Origin: Planomicrobium sp. YIM 101495
GTDB taxonomy: Bacteria; Bacillota; Bacilli; Bacillales_A; Planococcaceae
Reading direction: 5' to 3'
Length of the DNA stretch: 64,000 nucleotides
Assembly (NCBI RefSeq): GCF_009707665.1
Contig: NZ_WLZW01000001.1
Location: 992,001-1,056,000, forward strand
The notes beneath the pieces are model-generated. The model saw only the letters and a list, made by a program, of their open reading frames with translations, searched no databases and had not been told where the DNA came from. The translations under genes and the position numbers were made by a program. Of the stretch, positions 43,815 through 54,117 are shown piece by piece (within the stretch, counting starts at the first letter, position 1; every line of letters starts with the position of its first letter).

Positions 43815-45560
43815 TTATTCTGTTACAAACCATTCTGCTGGGTTGTTTTGACCAGAAACGTCGAACTCAATGCCGCCTACGCGTTCATTCAATGCAACGA
43901 TTTCTTCTAGCTCAGCAATGTAAAGCATTGGTAGATCTTCGTTGACGATCTTCTGCCATTCGATGTAAAGTTCAGCACGTTTGTCTTGATCCGTACCAAC
44001 GATTTCGATGTCTAGAGCGTCGTCAAGCAACTGATCTGCTTCTGGGTTGTTGTAACGTGGGTAGTTCCAAAGCTGATCCGCTTTCCATAGACCAGATGGA
44101 TCTGGATCCGCTCCAGTACCCCATCCGCCGAAGAATGTTTCGATTGCCGGGTCATCTTTTTCAATCATGTCATAGTACAAGTTGACTTCAACCATTTCAA
44201 GTTCTGATTTAAGGCCTACAGCATCCCAGTATTGAGTGATCGCTTGTGCGCGTGACTCGAATGTTGGGTTACCAGTAGCGTAGTGAGAGAACTTAACAAC
44301 TAGCTCGTCGCCGTTTGGATCTTCACGGTAGCCATCACCGTTTGTATCAACGTAACCAGCATCGTCAAGGATTTGCATTGCCATTTCAGGATCATACTCA
44401 TACGTGTTCAATTCGCTGTCATCAGCAGAGTTCCAGTGAGAGCTCGGTACTGGAGCGTTTACTACGTTTGCATATCCGAAGAAGAATGCGTCAACCCACT
44501 CTTGGCGGTTAAGGGCATGCATCATCGCTTTACGAAGTTCTTTATCCTGATATTTTGGAAGTTCTTCAGTGATTGTTTGAGTAGCGTTATCGAATACACC
44601 CAACTTGAATCCTACATAGTAGTAAGAAAGGCCAGGGTAAGTAACGATTTCAACGTTTTCCAATGGCTCAACTTCCGGACCAGAAACTGGCTGAAGTGAG
44701 ATCATATCAACGTCGCCATTTTGCAATGCACCAACAACAGAAGAGTTGTCGATTACGCGCAAGATGATTGAATCCAATTTAACGTCGCCATTCCAATAGT
44801 CTTCGTTTTTAACGAATTCTACAGACTCTCCAGGTACGATGTTTTCAACTTTGAATGGACCGATACCGACTGGAGTCGAACGTACCCATTCAGAAGCAGA
44901 CATTTCAGCTACAGGTGTCTCACCCATTGCAGCTTCTGGAAGTGGGTAAACCCACAAGTTAGTCAAGTTGTTTACGCGTGGTTGGTCGAAAGTGATAGTG
45001 ATTTCATAGTCGCTTACAACTTCAATACCAGAGATAGTATCAGCTTCGCCGTTACGGAAAGCTTCAGCACCTTCGATTGTTGAAACGTTTGTGTAACGAG
45101 GACCATCATAGTCCGGGCTAGCGATTGTTTCTAGAGCGAATACCCAGTCATTGACTGTCAATTCTTCGCCGTTATGCCACATTACGCCTTCTTCAAATGT
45201 GAAGTTGAAGACTTTGTTGTCTTCAGTTTCCCAAGAAGCCACGTTCGGGATTGGCTCAAGGTTCTCGTTGTAATCGATCAATGGCTCATCGAAAAGAGCG
45301 ATGACTTCAGCATCAGTAGCAATGCCGTAGAAAGCAGAAGAGTATAGACCTTCTGGTGATGCGTCAAGTCCGTATACCAATGTGCCGCCTTCAGCAGGCT
45401 CAGCATCAGTAGCGTCGCCATCATCTGTTTGTTCAGTATCTTTGTCTGTGTCTTTCGGCTCATCATTTGTTGCTGAATCATCGTTGCCGCCACATGCCGC
45501 TAGGAATGCAGAAAGGACAAGAATCATCGCCATAAGCCAATATAGAGACTTCTTCTTCAT
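43815..45560 (-). CDS. appA: Peptide-binding lipoprotein (AppA/OppA)
   Basis: 581 residues. Lipoprotein signal with LAAC (Cys23) and an acidic low-complexity linker, then the SBP_bac_5 fold (AEGGTLVYGLDASPEGL, MWHNGEELTVNDWVFALETI, LRKAMMHALNRQEWVDAFF). Captures oligopeptides outside the membrane. The ATG at 45560 follows GGGGGGAACACC; a longer frame upstream overlaps appF and is ignored. Codons look more biased than neighbours, as expected for an abundant protein. Confidence 0.93.
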   Translation of the reverse strand: MKKKSLYWLMAMILVLSAFLAACGGNDDSATNDEPKDTDKDTEQTDDGDATDAEPAEGGTLVYGLDASPEGLYSSAFYGIATDAEVIALFDEPLIDYNENLEPIPNVASWETEDNKVFNFTFEEGVMWHNGEELTVNDWVFALETIASPDYDGPRYTNVSTIEGAEAFRNGEADTISGIEVVSDYEITITFDQPRVNNLTNLWVYPLPEAAMGETPVAEMSASEWVRSTPVGIGPFKVENIVPGESVEFVKNEDYWNGDVKLDSIILRVIDNSSVVGALQNGDVDMISLQPVSGPEVEPLENVEIVTYPGLSYYYVGFKLGVFDNATQTITEELPKYQDKELRKAMMHALNRQEWVDAFFFGYANVVNAPVPSSHWNSADDSELNTYEYDPEMAMQILDDAGYVDTNGDGYREDPNGDELVVKFSHYATGNPTFESRAQAITQYWDAVGLKSELEMVEVNLYYDMIEKDDPAIETFFGGWGTGADPDPSGLWKADQLWNYPRYNNPEADQLLDDALDIEIVGTDQDKRAELYIEWQKIVNEDLPMLYIAELEEIVALNERVGGIEFDVSGQNNPAEWFVTE

Positions 45561-45589
45561 GGTGTTCCCCCCAAAATTTTTTTTGTGAT

Positions 45590-46600
45590 TTAGTACAGAA
45601 CGCACGCAACGTGATGACCTGGCCGCACTTCTTTTAATGGAGGTTTCTTCTGCGAACAAACTTCCATTGCCATTGGGCAGCGCGTATGGAACGGGCAGCC
45701 TGTCGGCGGATTCTGCGGGCTCGGCACATCCCCTTGCAACACGATACGTTCTTTCCGGATTTCCGTATTTGGTTCGGGAATCGCGGAGATCAACGCTTGT
45801 GTGTAAGGATGCAGCGGCTCTCTGTATAAATCTTTATTTGAAGCAACCTCGACGAGATTACCCAAATACATGACACCGATCCGGTCACTCATGTGTTTCA
45901 CGACGCTCAAATCATGCGCGATGAACAAATAAGTCAGATCAAACTCCTCCTGCAACTCTTTCAGCAGGTTCAAAACTTGTGACTGGACTGAAACATCCAG
46001 TGCCGATACCGGCTCATCAGCGATGATGAGCTTTGGATTCAACGCAAGGGCTCGTGCAATCCCGATACGTTGGCGCTGTCCTCCTGAGAATTCATGTGCA
46101 TATTTATAATAAGCCTCTTCAGGCAGCCCAACCCGTGTCAATAATGCTTTGATCTCTTTTTCAAGTTCCTTCTTGTTCCGCTTCTCGTAGTTGAGGATCG
46201 GTTCGGCGATGATGTCCCCGACCATCTGCATCGGGTTAAGCGATGCATACGGATCTTGGAAGACCATCTGGAAGTCACGGCGTGCCTGCTGCAATTTCTT
46301 GCCGGACACTTTCGTGATGTCTTTGCCGTTAAAAAGGATTTTGCCATCAGTCGGTTTCGCTAGTCTAAGGATTGTACGTCCTGTCGTGGACTTGCCACAC
46401 CCTGACTCACCAACGAGCCCTAAAGTTTCACCGCGTCGGATCGTGAAGGAAATATCATCGACCGCTTTGACGTGGCCTAGTACTCGTTTGAAGAAACCAC
46501 CTGTCACTGGATAGTATGTTTTCAGGTTTTGGACATCCAGGAGAACTTCACGCTCTTCGAGGCTATCTATTCTTTCCTGGACGAAATCTCTAGTTGTCAT
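45590..46600 (-). CDS. appF: Peptide ABC transporter ATP-binding protein (AppF/OppF)
   Basis: 336 residues. Walker [13 protein letters not shown], signature LSGGQ-type EFSGGQRQRIGIARAL, Walker B LIIADEPVSALDV, H loop AHD, and the C-terminal oligopeptide/dipeptide domain with GCPFHTRCPMA cysteines. Start overlaps appD (ATGA). Confidence 0.94.
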   Translation of the reverse strand: MTTRDFVQERIDSLEEREVLLDVQNLKTYYPVTGGFFKRVLGHVKAVDDISFTIRRGETLGLVGESGCGKSTTGRTILRLAKPTDGKILFNGKDITKVSGKKLQQARRDFQMVFQDPYASLNPMQMVGDIIAEPILNYEKRNKKELEKEIKALLTRVGLPEEAYYKYAHEFSGGQRQRIGIARALALNPKLIIADEPVSALDVSVQSQVLNLLKELQEEFDLTYLFIAHDLSVVKHMSDRIGVMYLGNLVEVASNKDLYREPLHPYTQALISAIPEPNTEIRKERIVLQGDVPSPQNPPTGCPFHTRCPMAMEVCSQKKPPLKEVRPGHHVACVLY

Positions 46601-47643
46601 TGAATCGTTGCCCCTTCTCTTTGTCTAGTTTCTCCTTCTGGCCAGCTTGAGTCATACAAGAGGCATGCTGTCTGATGATTTGATGCGACATCATTCAGCA
46701 TAGGCGTGACAGTGAGACATTCCGGCATTGCTGCAGGACAGCGGTTCGCAAAACGGCATCCGACCTGCGGCATGTTGATGACAGAAGGAACAAGCCCTTC
46801 AATCGTCGCCAGCTTCTCGACATCCTCCGTCATTTTCGGGATCGCCTTCATAAGAAGATCTGTATATGGATGTTTCGGATTATTGAACAGTTCATCCACG
46901 CTCGCACGTTCGACGATTTTACCTGCGTACATAACGATGACCTCATCACAGATTTCAGCGACGACACCAAGGTCATGGGTAATCAAGATGATGGCCATGT
47001 CGTTCGATTCCTGGATGCCCTTCAACAGTTCCAGAATCTGTGCTTGGACAGTAACATCCAATGCTGTTGTCGGCTCATCCGCAATCAGAAGTTTCGGCTG
47101 ACATGCGATCGCCATGGCAATCATGACACGCTGTCTCATTCCCCCTGATAGTTGGTGAGGGTATTCTTCCACGATTTTCTCTGCGCGTGGAATTCCGACA
47201 CTTTTCAGGAGAGCGACCGATCGCAATCGCGCTTCTTTCTTAGAAATTTTCTCGTGGTTCAAGATTACTTCTTCGATCTGGTAACCGATCGTGAAGACCG
47301 GGTTCAAAGATGTCATCGGTTCTTGGAAGATCATCGAGATGTCTTTTCCGCGAATTTGGTTCATCTTCTTATCGGAGAATTCTGAAATATTTTCTCCCTC
47401 GAATGTAATTTCTCCTCCACGGATCTTTCCGATTCCTTGTGGCAGAAGTTGCATGATGGATAGGGACATTACACTTTTCCCGCAGCCGGACTCTCCCACT
47501 ACCCCGACAATCTGCTTACGGTCTACATCAAAAGAAACACCTTCAACTGCATTATAGTAATCTCCATCGATCTTGAAACCCGTCTGAAGATTTTTCACTT
47601 GTAGAATGGGTGCCTTCTTTGCTGTGAAGTTATTAGCTGACAT
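46597..47643 (-). CDS. appD: Peptide ABC transporter ATP-binding protein (AppD/OppD)
   Basis: 348 residues. Walker [13 protein letters not shown], signature [15 protein letters not shown], Walker [13 protein letters not shown], and [14 protein letters not shown] iron-sulfur-like C-terminal cysteines. First gene of the operon; heterodimer with AppF. Confidence 0.94.
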   Translation of the reverse strand: MSANNFTAKKAPILQVKNLQTGFKIDGDYYNAVEGVSFDVDRKQIVGVVGESGCGKSVMSLSIMQLLPQGIGKIRGGEITFEGENISEFSDKKMNQIRGKDISMIFQEPMTSLNPVFTIGYQIEEVILNHEKISKKEARLRSVALLKSVGIPRAEKIVEEYPHQLSGGMRQRVMIAMAIACQPKLLIADEPTTALDVTVQAQILELLKGIQESNDMAIILITHDLGVVAEICDEVIVMYAGKIVERASVDELFNNPKHPYTDLLMKAIPKMTEDVEKLATIEGLVPSVINMPQVGCRFANRCPAAMPECLTVTPMLNDVASNHQTACLLYDSSWPEGETRQREGATIQ

Positions 47644-47862
47644 TCAAACACCTCTAGCTTTTTTCTATTTTTCTTTCTATTCTAACTAGGGTAAAGTTTA
47701 TTACAGATTCATTTCAAACGCAATATGTTTTTTGTAAATTACAAAACCTATTTCCAATAAAAAACAACAAGTTTGCTGATAAATCCAATAATGACAAGGG
47801 TTTAATGACTTTGTGAACTAATTAAACTTCCCAAGAAATTTGACAGAAAATAAGACAAATAA
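47644..47862 (-). other. AT-rich upstream region of the app operon
   Basis: About 220 bases carrying the app promoter. A degenerate CodY-like word (ATTTGACAGAAAATA, 47838-47852) is present with about four departures; no firm operator seen. Confidence 0.3.
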
Positions 47863-47865
47863 TAA

Positions 47866-47900
47866 AAAAGCGTCCCACTTATGAAGTGGAACGCTTTTTA
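47866..47900 (-). terminator. Terminator of fabH-fabF
   Basis: AAAAAGCGT(C)CCACTT / AAGTGG(A)ACGCTTTTT stem with T run on the minus strand. Confidence 0.88.
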
Positions 47901-47912
47901 ACTAGGACCATT

Positions 47913-49154
47913 TTAACCTTCGAATTTCTTAAAGACGAGCGATGCGTTATGCCCACCGAAGCCTAAGGAATTGCTTAAGGCATAGGTAAGCTCTTTCTCT
48001 CTTGCTTCATTTGGCACATAGTCCAGATCACATTCTTCATCCGGCGTCCCGTAGTTCATCGTCGGAGGCAGGACGCTTTCCTTCAAGGCAAGTGCCGTGA
48101 AGATCGCTTCGATACCTCCAGCTGCACCAAGCAAGTGGCCCGTCATCGATTTCGTAGATGAAATGGCAAGGTCATATGCATGTTCTCCAAAGACGGATTT
48201 GACCGCCATTGTTTCATATAAGTCATTATATGGCGTCGAAGTCCCGTGCGCGTTAATATACCCGATTTCATCCGGCTGGATTGCACTGTCCTGAATCGCT
48301 TGCTCCATTGCACGTGCTGCCCCTTCGCCTCCTGGAGCTGGTGCCGTGATGTGGTGTGCATCGCCTGTAGCGCCGTAGCCTGTGATTTCGGCATAGATCT
48401 TCGCACCACGTGCAACCGCATGCTCATACTCCTCCAGGATGATAATGCCCGCTCCTTCACCGATTACGAAGCCATCACGGTTCTTGTCGAATGGACGGGA
48501 TGCAGTTGTCGGATCGTCGTTCGTCGTCAATGCCGTATTCGCTGTGAAGCCAGCCACTGCAAGACGTGTGATCGGCGCTTCTGCACCGCCAGTGATCATT
48601 GCATCCGCGTCACCGCGCTGAATCACTTTGAATGCATCACCAATCGAGTTCGTGCCGGATGCACAAGCAGTCACGGAACATGAGTTGATTCCTTTTGCTC
48701 CGAAATGGATCGATACTTGACCGGATGCCATGTCCGGAATGATCATCGGAACGAAGAACGGAGAAATTCGGCGGACGCCTCTCGTATTGAGAACATCCAT
48801 CTGATTTTCGATCGTTTCCATTCCACCGATACCGGATCCGATCCACACACCAGTGCGCGGCGCGTTCTTTTCATCGATAACAAGACCTGAATCTTTCATC
48901 GCCATAATTGATGCAGCAAGTGCGTAATGCGTGAAGCGGTCCATCTTACGCGCTTCCTTGCGCTCGATGTAATCCTCGATATTGAAATCTTTCACTTCCG
49001 CTGCTACTTTTGCCGGATATTGATCCGAATCCAAGCGTGTTAAAGGACCAACGCCAGATTTCCCGGCTTTGATTGCCTCCCATGTTTCTTCAATTGTATT
49101 TCCAAGAGGCGTGACGCCCCCGATTCCTGTAATTACAACACGCCGTTTTTCCAT
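47913..49154 (-). CDS. fabF: 3-oxoacyl-[ACP] synthase II
   Basis: 413 residues, condensing enzyme of fatty-acid elongation. Active-site Cys in [15 protein letters not shown], His in [14 protein letters not shown] and [19 protein letters not shown] at 49154 follows GAGGGG. Downstream of fabH with about 30 bases between, one transcript under the FapR-like operator. Confidence 0.97.
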   Translation of the reverse strand: MEKRRVVITGIGGVTPLGNTIEETWEAIKAGKSGVGPLTRLDSDQYPAKVAAEVKDFNIEDYIERKEARKMDRFTHYALAASIMAMKDSGLVIDEKNAPRTGVWIGSGIGGMETIENQMDVLNTRGVRRISPFFVPMIIPDMASGQVSIHFGAKGINSCSVTACASGTNSIGDAFKVIQRGDADAMITGGAEAPITRLAVAGFTANTALTTNDDPTTASRPFDKNRDGFVIGEGAGIIILEEYEHAVARGAKIYAEITGYGATGDAHHITAPAPGGEGAARAMEQAIQDSAIQPDEIGYINAHGTSTPYNDLYETMAVKSVFGEHAYDLAISSTKSMTGHLLGAAGGIEAIFTALALKESVLPPTMNYGTPDEECDLDYVPNEAREKELTYALSNSLGFGGHNASLVFKKFEG

Positions 49155-49183
49155 TTTCCCCTCATCCTTTCCTGTTAAGCTCA

Positions 49184-50116
49184 TCATTTCCCCCAACGCA
49201 TGGCGATAGCTCCCCAAGTGAGCCCTCCGCCGAAGCCGACCATCACGACAACATCATCTTCTTTGATCCGGCCTTCTTCCACGTCTTCCACAAGGGAAAT
49301 CGGAATGGACGCTGCAGATGTATTGCCGTACTTATGAATCGTCTTGGACATCTTGTCAACTGGAAGCCCGAGACGTTCTCTCGAAGATTCCATGATCCGG
49401 ATATTCGCTTGGTGCGGAATCAGGAAATCGATGTCTTCTTTTTCAAGTCCAGCCTTTTGGATGACGTTCTCTGCAGATTCACCCATTTGCCGGACAGCGA
49501 ACTTAAATACTTCACGGCCGTTCATCACAAGATGCTTGTCCTGATACAGGTGTTTGCCTCCTGTACCGTCAGCGCCAAGTTCGAATGAAAGAATTCCACG
49601 GCCTTCCTGCACTTTCCCAACGATTGCAGCGCCTGCTCCATCTCCGAACAACACAGCCGTATTGCGGTCTTCCCAGTTGGTGATTTTCGAGAGCTTCTCT
49701 ACTCCGACCACTAAGATATATTTATAAACATCCGACTCGATGAACTGTTTCGCTGTCACGAGTCCATACATGAACCCTGCACATGCAGCCGAAATATCCA
49801 TCGCTGCTGCGTTAACTGCACCGATCTGCTGCTGGATGACACACGCCATCGAAGGAAACGGTTGATCCGGTGTCACCGTCGCGACTAAGATCAAGCCGAT
49901 GTCCGCCGGATCGATTCCAGCATCCGCAATCGCCTTTTCTGCAGCTTTCTTCGCCATATGGGATGTATTCTCTTCGTCACTGGCGATGCGGCGTTCTTGA
50001 ATGCCGGTCATCGTGCGAATCCATTCATCAGACGTATCCATCCGCTTCTCCAGATCGAAGTTCGTCAGTTTCTGTTCCGGCAACGATCGACCGATACCGA
50101 TTATTCCTGCATTCAT
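49184..50116 (-). CDS. fabH: 3-oxoacyl-[ACP] synthase III
   Basis: 310 residues, first condensation, choosing acyl-CoA primer (branched in Bacillales). Cys in [14 protein letters not shown], His in [12 protein letters not shown], Asn in [15 protein letters not shown] follows GAGGG at 50116. Confidence 0.97.
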   Translation of the reverse strand: MNAGIIGIGRSLPEQKLTNFDLEKRMDTSDEWIRTMTGIQERRIASDEENTSHMAKKAAEKAIADAGIDPADIGLILVATVTPDQPFPSMACVIQQQIGAVNAAAMDISAACAGFMYGLVTAKQFIESDVYKYILVVGVEKLSKITNWEDRNTAVLFGDGAGAAIVGKVQEGRGILSFELGADGTGGKHLYQDKHLVMNGREVFKFAVRQMGESAENVIQKAGLEKEDIDFLIPHQANIRIMESSRERLGLPVDKMSKTIHKYGNTSAASIPISLVEDVEEGRIKEDDVVVMVGFGGGLTWGAIAMRWGK

Positions 50117-50148
50117 AAGATCCCTCTTTCCGAATTACCATCAATTAT

Positions 50149-50193
50149 TAGTACCTGGTGATAATTATAAGCGATGAAAAATGATATTTCAAC
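50149..50193 (-). promoter_or_regulatory. fabH promoter with FapR-like operator
   Basis: Minus strand TTGAAA (50188-50193), 17 bases, TATAAT (50165-50170). TTAGTACCTGGTGATAA (50149-50165, plus reading) is a FapR-type inverted repeat just downstream of the -10. Confidence 0.75.
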
Positions 50194-50299
50194 TTCGACA
50201 AATTTCTGCCATATTATTTTTTTCTTGAACATTGGTTCTTTCTGTCCTCCCATCAGTGTGCTATGATGAAAAGAGAAATTCATGTTGAGGTGAAAATCC

Positions 50300-50485
50300 A
50301 TGCAATATATCGGAACGATTATTTGGTCATTCATTTTGATCACAATGGTTAACTATGTAGTAAGTGCTGTACAAAACGTAGATTTTGACTTCATGTTGGG
50401 TGTCTACATCTCATTGGCAGTGTCTGTCATGATCTTCATCATCGCAGCGTTGATTCCGGATGCACCGACTGCTGAAAAGCATTGA
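50300..50485 (+). CDS. Small membrane protein, DUF2929 type
   Basis: 61 residues, two membrane helices (about 5-25 and 31-51) and a closing IPDAPTAEKH tail. Fits short DUF2929 proteins found near fabH in Bacillales. Function unknown. ATG follows GAGGTG; divergent from fabH. Confidence 0.8.
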   Translation: MQYIGTIIWSFILITMVNYVVSAVQNVDFDFMLGVYISLAVSVMIFIIAALIPDAPTAEKH

Positions 50486-50487
50486 TT

Positions 50488-50537
50488 AAAAAAGTACGGC
50501 CACTCCAATATTCATCACTGGAGTGGCCGTACTTTTT
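50488..50537. terminator. Bidirectional terminator DUF2929 / clpB
   Basis: 18-bp perfect stem AAAAGTACGGCCACTCCA with its complement, T run on both sides. Confidence 0.93.
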
Positions 50538-50565
50538 GCTTTCCCATGAAAAAATTCATCAACTG

Positions 50566-52695
50566 TTATTCAACCGACACTTGCAGCTGTCCTTGCTTCA
50601 TTGACAGATGCAACACACTGTGTGGCGGAATTTCCCCTTTGATCATCTCGCGCGCAATTTTCGTTTCGATTTCACGCTGGATGAACCGTTTGAGCGGTCG
50701 CGCACCGAATACGGCATCCGTCCCGGCTTCCACGATATAGGAAATGACGTCCTCATCAGCCTCGAGTGTGATTTCCAGTCCAAGCATACGTTTCGCCAAG
50801 TCTCCGAGCAATTTCTTCGCAATGCCGTGGAAGTGCTTGTCGTTCAATGCATGGAAAATGACGATGTCATCGACCCGGTTCAATAGTTCTGGCTTGAAAT
50901 GCTTACGCAGTTCGGCCATGACGACATCTTCCAGCTCATGATCGCCTGTATCCGCTCCGATAAACGATGAACCGATATTCGATGTCATGATGACGACTGT
51001 ATTCGAGAAGTTGATGAGTCGCCCTTGGCTATCCGTAATACGTCCATCGTCCAAAATCTGGAGCAGGATGTTCGCAACGTCCGGATGTGCTTTTTCGATT
51101 TCATCCAACAGCACGACTGAGTAGGGATTGCGGCGTACCGCTTCCGTCAGTTGGCCGCCCTCTTCATAGCCGACGTAGCCTGGCGGCGCACCGACAAGCC
51201 GTGACACACTATGCTTTTCCATATACTCGGACATGTCGATGCGGATGAAGTGGTCTTCCGAATCGAACAGGTTAGCTGCGAGCGCTTTAGCGAGTTCCGT
51301 CTTCCCGACACCGGTCGGTCCAAGGAAGATGAATGAGCCGATCGGTTTCGCTTCGTCTTTGATGCCAGCCCGTGCACGCCATACCGCTTCCGTCACCAGC
51401 TCGACTGCGCGGTCCTGCCCGATGACCCGTTCTTTCAACGTGTCGTCCAGACGCAATAGCTTTTCCCGTTCGCCTTCGACAAGCTTGGTTACCGGGATGC
51501 CCGTCCAGCGTGCAACGATGCCTGCAATTTCTTCCTCTGTCACTTCTTCACGCAACAGCCTGCTTGCATCTTCCGCTTTCAACCCTTGTTCAAGTGCTGC
51601 CAACTCTTTTTCGAGCTGTGGGATCTCCCCGTGACGCAATACCGCTGCCGCATTCAAATCATATTTCGACTCCGCTTCTTCGAGCTTGCGGCGAAGTGTG
51701 TCCATTTGTTCCCGTTTTTTCTGGATGATCTGCAGTGATTCTTTCTCTGCCGCCCAGCGTTTCTTCATCTCTTCGGAACCTTCACGAATCGAAGCGATTT
51801 CTTCACGCAATGTCTCCAAGCGCATCTGGCTTGCCTGGTCTTTCTCTTTCTTCAGCGCCTGTTCTTCGATTTCCAACTGCATCAAACGTCTTGTCGCTTC
51901 ATCCAGTTCTTGCGGCATCGAATCGATTTCAGTGCGGATCATCGCACACGCTTCGTCAATCAAGTCGATCGCCTTATCTGGCAGGAACCGCTCAGTGATA
52001 TAACGATCCGACATGGTTGCTGCTGCGACAAGCGCTCGGTCGTGGATACGGACTGCGTGGTGCAGTTCGAAACGCTCCTTTAGTCCCCGAAGAATCGAAA
52101 CTGTATCTTCAACGGATGGTTCCCGTACAAGCACTTGCTGGAAGCGTCGCTCTAACGCTGCGTCTTTCTCGATGTTCATGCGATACTCATCAAGTGTCGT
52201 TGCACCGATACAGAACAGCTCACCACGTGCTAGCATCGGCTTCAACATATTCCCGGCATCCATCGCACCTTCCGTCTTCCCTGCTCCGACAATGGTATGG
52301 ATCTCATCGATGAACAAGATGATCTGTCCATCGCTGTCCTTTACTTGCTTCAAGACACTTTTCAGACGTTCTTCGAATTCTCCTCGGTATTTAGCTCCTG
52401 CAATCAGTGAACTCATATCCAATTCATAGATGATGCGATCCTTCAGACCTTCCGGCACATCGTTGCGGACGATGCGCTGAGCGAGTCCTTCGACGATGGC
52501 TGTTTTTCCGACGCCTGGCTCACCTATTAGAACCGGGTTGTTCTTTGTTTTGCGTGACAGGATGCGGATAACGTTGCGGATTTCTTGATCTCGCCCGATG
52601 ACCGGGTCCATTTTGCCTTCTGCGACTTGTTCAATTAAGTTACGTCCGAATTGCTCAAGCGGCGTTTTTTCTTCTTCATTTTGAAATTGAACCAT
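50566..52695 (-). CDS. clpB: ClpB-type disaggregase lacking the N-domain
   Basis: 709 residues against about 860 usual. Starts directly at NBD1 ([26 protein letters not shown]), Walker A 59-66 GEPGVGKT, ClpB-type coiled-coil M domain (about 270-400), second Walker A near 456 (GPTGVGKTE), and GYVGYEEGG pore loop. The M-domain rules out ClpC/ClpE. No in-frame N-domain lies upstream; the CtsR operator and ribosome site are directly before this ATG. Resolves protein aggregates with DnaK. Confidence 0.93.
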   Translation of the reverse strand: MVQFQNEEEKTPLEQFGRNLIEQVAEGKMDPVIGRDQEIRNVIRILSRKTKNNPVLIGEPGVGKTAIVEGLAQRIVRNDVPEGLKDRIIYELDMSSLIAGAKYRGEFEERLKSVLKQVKDSDGQIILFIDEIHTIVGAGKTEGAMDAGNMLKPMLARGELFCIGATTLDEYRMNIEKDAALERRFQQVLVREPSVEDTVSILRGLKERFELHHAVRIHDRALVAAATMSDRYITERFLPDKAIDLIDEACAMIRTEIDSMPQELDEATRRLMQLEIEEQALKKEKDQASQMRLETLREEIASIREGSEEMKKRWAAEKESLQIIQKKREQMDTLRRKLEEAESKYDLNAAAVLRHGEIPQLEKELAALEQGLKAEDASRLLREEVTEEEIAGIVARWTGIPVTKLVEGEREKLLRLDDTLKERVIGQDRAVELVTEAVWRARAGIKDEAKPIGSFIFLGPTGVGKTELAKALAANLFDSEDHFIRIDMSEYMEKHSVSRLVGAPPGYVGYEEGGQLTEAVRRNPYSVVLLDEIEKAHPDVANILLQILDDGRITDSQGRLINFSNTVVIMTSNIGSSFIGADTGDHELEDVVMAELRKHFKPELLNRVDDIVIFHALNDKHFHGIAKKLLGDLAKRMLGLEITLEADEDVISYIVEAGTDAVFGARPLKRFIQREIETKIAREMIKGEIPPHSVLHLSMKQGQLQVSVE

Positions 52696-52709
52696 GTGAC
52701 CACTCCTTT

Positions 52710-52738
52710 TTTGACCTTCTTTGACTAATTAAATTATA
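52710..52738 (-). promoter_or_regulatory. CtsR operator and clpB promoter
   Basis: AGTCAAAGAAGGTCAAA (52710-52726, minus) is a perfect CtsR heptad direct repeat with 3-base spacer. The -10 TATAAT (52733-52738) and a weak -35 TTGCGG (52756-52761) lie before it. Heat-shock derepression expected. Confidence 0.88.
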
Positions 52739-52932
52739 CAATTTTATTAGAATTTCCGCAACAAATAGGATGTTGGATTGGAGGTGTTTTGTGCTAGAAT
52801 AAACGGAGAAAAGGGGATCTGGTCGGGTGGTGACTGCGTAGACCACTGCGTTCTTATTTTGTTAATAGAATAGAAATGTAAGATTAGGTGCGCCTAAGCA
52901 ATTAAGAAGTTATTCAGAAAGAAGTGAACCAG

Positions 52933-53619
52933 ATGTCGACAGATGGTATGACGCTCGAACGGATTTTTACTGAAAATGGTACACTGGTGCATGTGAAGAA
53001 AGGAATGCAGCTCTACCAGGAAGGGGAAAGCGCGGATCAGGTGTTTTTCTTGAAACAAGGACAGATCCGCATTAGTAAGGAAACGAAGGATGGCAAGGAA
53101 ATGACATTGCGTCTTTGTCAGCCCGAGAGTTTCACCGGTGAGACTTCCTTGTTCTGCAAGACATCGTATTACGCAGCCACTTCGACGGCCACGCATGATA
53201 GTATCGTGTACTGCTGTACAAGACTGCAGCTGGAAGAGATCTTGTCAGACGATGCGAAATTGCTGATGCAGTGGCTCCAGTTCGTACAGCTACAAAATCA
53301 CCGGAGCCAAACGTTGTTCCGTGATTTGCTGTTGTATGGAAAGAAAGGCGCGTTATTTTCGACATTGATCCGCCTTTCCAATTCATATGGAGAGCCTGAT
53401 GCCAATGGGGATCTCCGCTTTTCGAAGCCGTTGACCGATCAGGACCTTGCAAACTTTTGTGCCTCAAGTCGCGAAGTGATCAACCGAATGATGAGCGACT
53501 TGAAGAAGCGCGGTGTCTTGTCGAGTGATCACGGGCACATCACCATCCATGATCTCGCGTTTCTGAAAAACGAGATTGAGTGTGAAGGGTGTCCTGTCGA
53601 AGTATGCCGCATCGACTGA
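52933..53619 (+). CDS. fnr: Fnr-type oxygen-sensing regulator with C-terminal Fe-S cysteines
   Basis: 228 residues, Crp/Fnr family. N-terminal cyclic-nucleotide-binding-like barrel, dimer helix, winged helix SREVINRMMSDLKKRGVL, and C-terminal ECEGCPVEVCRID giving C-x2-C-x4-C (217, 220, 225). The Bacillus-type Fnr coordinates [4Fe-4S] with such C-terminal cysteines plus an Asp. ATG at 52933; weak ribosome site AAAGAAGTGA. Confidence 0.87.
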   Translation: MSTDGMTLERIFTENGTLVHVKKGMQLYQEGESADQVFFLKQGQIRISKETKDGKEMTLRLCQPESFTGETSLFCKTSYYAATSTATHDSIVYCCTRLQLEEILSDDAKLLMQWLQFVQLQNHRSQTLFRDLLLYGKKGALFSTLIRLSNSYGEPDANGDLRFSKPLTDQDLANFCASSREVINRMMSDLKKRGVLSSDHGHITIHDLAFLKNEIECEGCPVEVCRID

Positions 53620-53646
53620 GGAAATGTGCTTTTCTTTCAGACGTAA

Positions 53647-53688
53647 AAAAACAGGTTGAGAAAAGAAATCTTTTCTCTACCTGTTTTC
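53647..53688. terminator. Bidirectional terminator fnr / yitW
   Basis: AAAACAGGT / ACCTGTTTT and GAGAAAAG/CTTTTCTC stems around AAAT. Confidence 0.9.
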
Positions 53689-53741
53689 CATTTGTAAAGG
53701 AACCGAAGTCCTTCTATCGAGATACACTTATTGTAAAAGAG

Positions 53742-54050
53742 TTATCGAACACCTAGTGCCATTTTAGCGTAGCGGGACATATGGTCCTTGCTCCAAACTG
53801 GCTGCCAAACGATGTTTACTTCTGTTTCGTTCACTTCTGGCAAGTCTGCCAAAGCTTCCTTTGTCATTTGTACGATTTGAGGACCCATCGGACAACCCAT
53901 GGATGTCAATGTCATCGTCACTGTTGCAACGCCTTCCTCGGACAAATCAACGTCATACACCAAGCCAAGGTTCACAATGTCGATTCCCAACTCAGGGTCG
54001 ATTACTTGTTCCAACGCACCCATCATACTCTCGCGCATTTCTTGATCCAT
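53742..54050 (-). CDS. yitW: Metal-sulfur cluster biosynthesis factor (YitW/SufT-like)
   Basis: 102 residues, MIP18/DUF59 family. IDPELGIDIVNLGLVYDV and LTSMGCPMGPQIV (single Cys) are the family signature. Helps iron-sulfur protein maturation. Downstream of yitV on the same strand. Confidence 0.92.
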   Translation of the reverse strand: MDQEMRESMMGALEQVIDPELGIDIVNLGLVYDVDLSEEGVATVTMTLTSMGCPMGPQIVQMTKEALADLPEVNETEVNIVWQPVWSKDHMSRYAKMALGVR

Positions 54051-54117
54051 TCAGAATCCCTCCTTCTCTAGTATCTTCAGTTTAACAAATATCGGCATCG
54101 AATGAAACGGACATGCT

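Noticed and set aside
47838-47852. CodY box upstream of the app operon
   Set aside because: About four departures from the 15-base consensus and far from the start; noted only.
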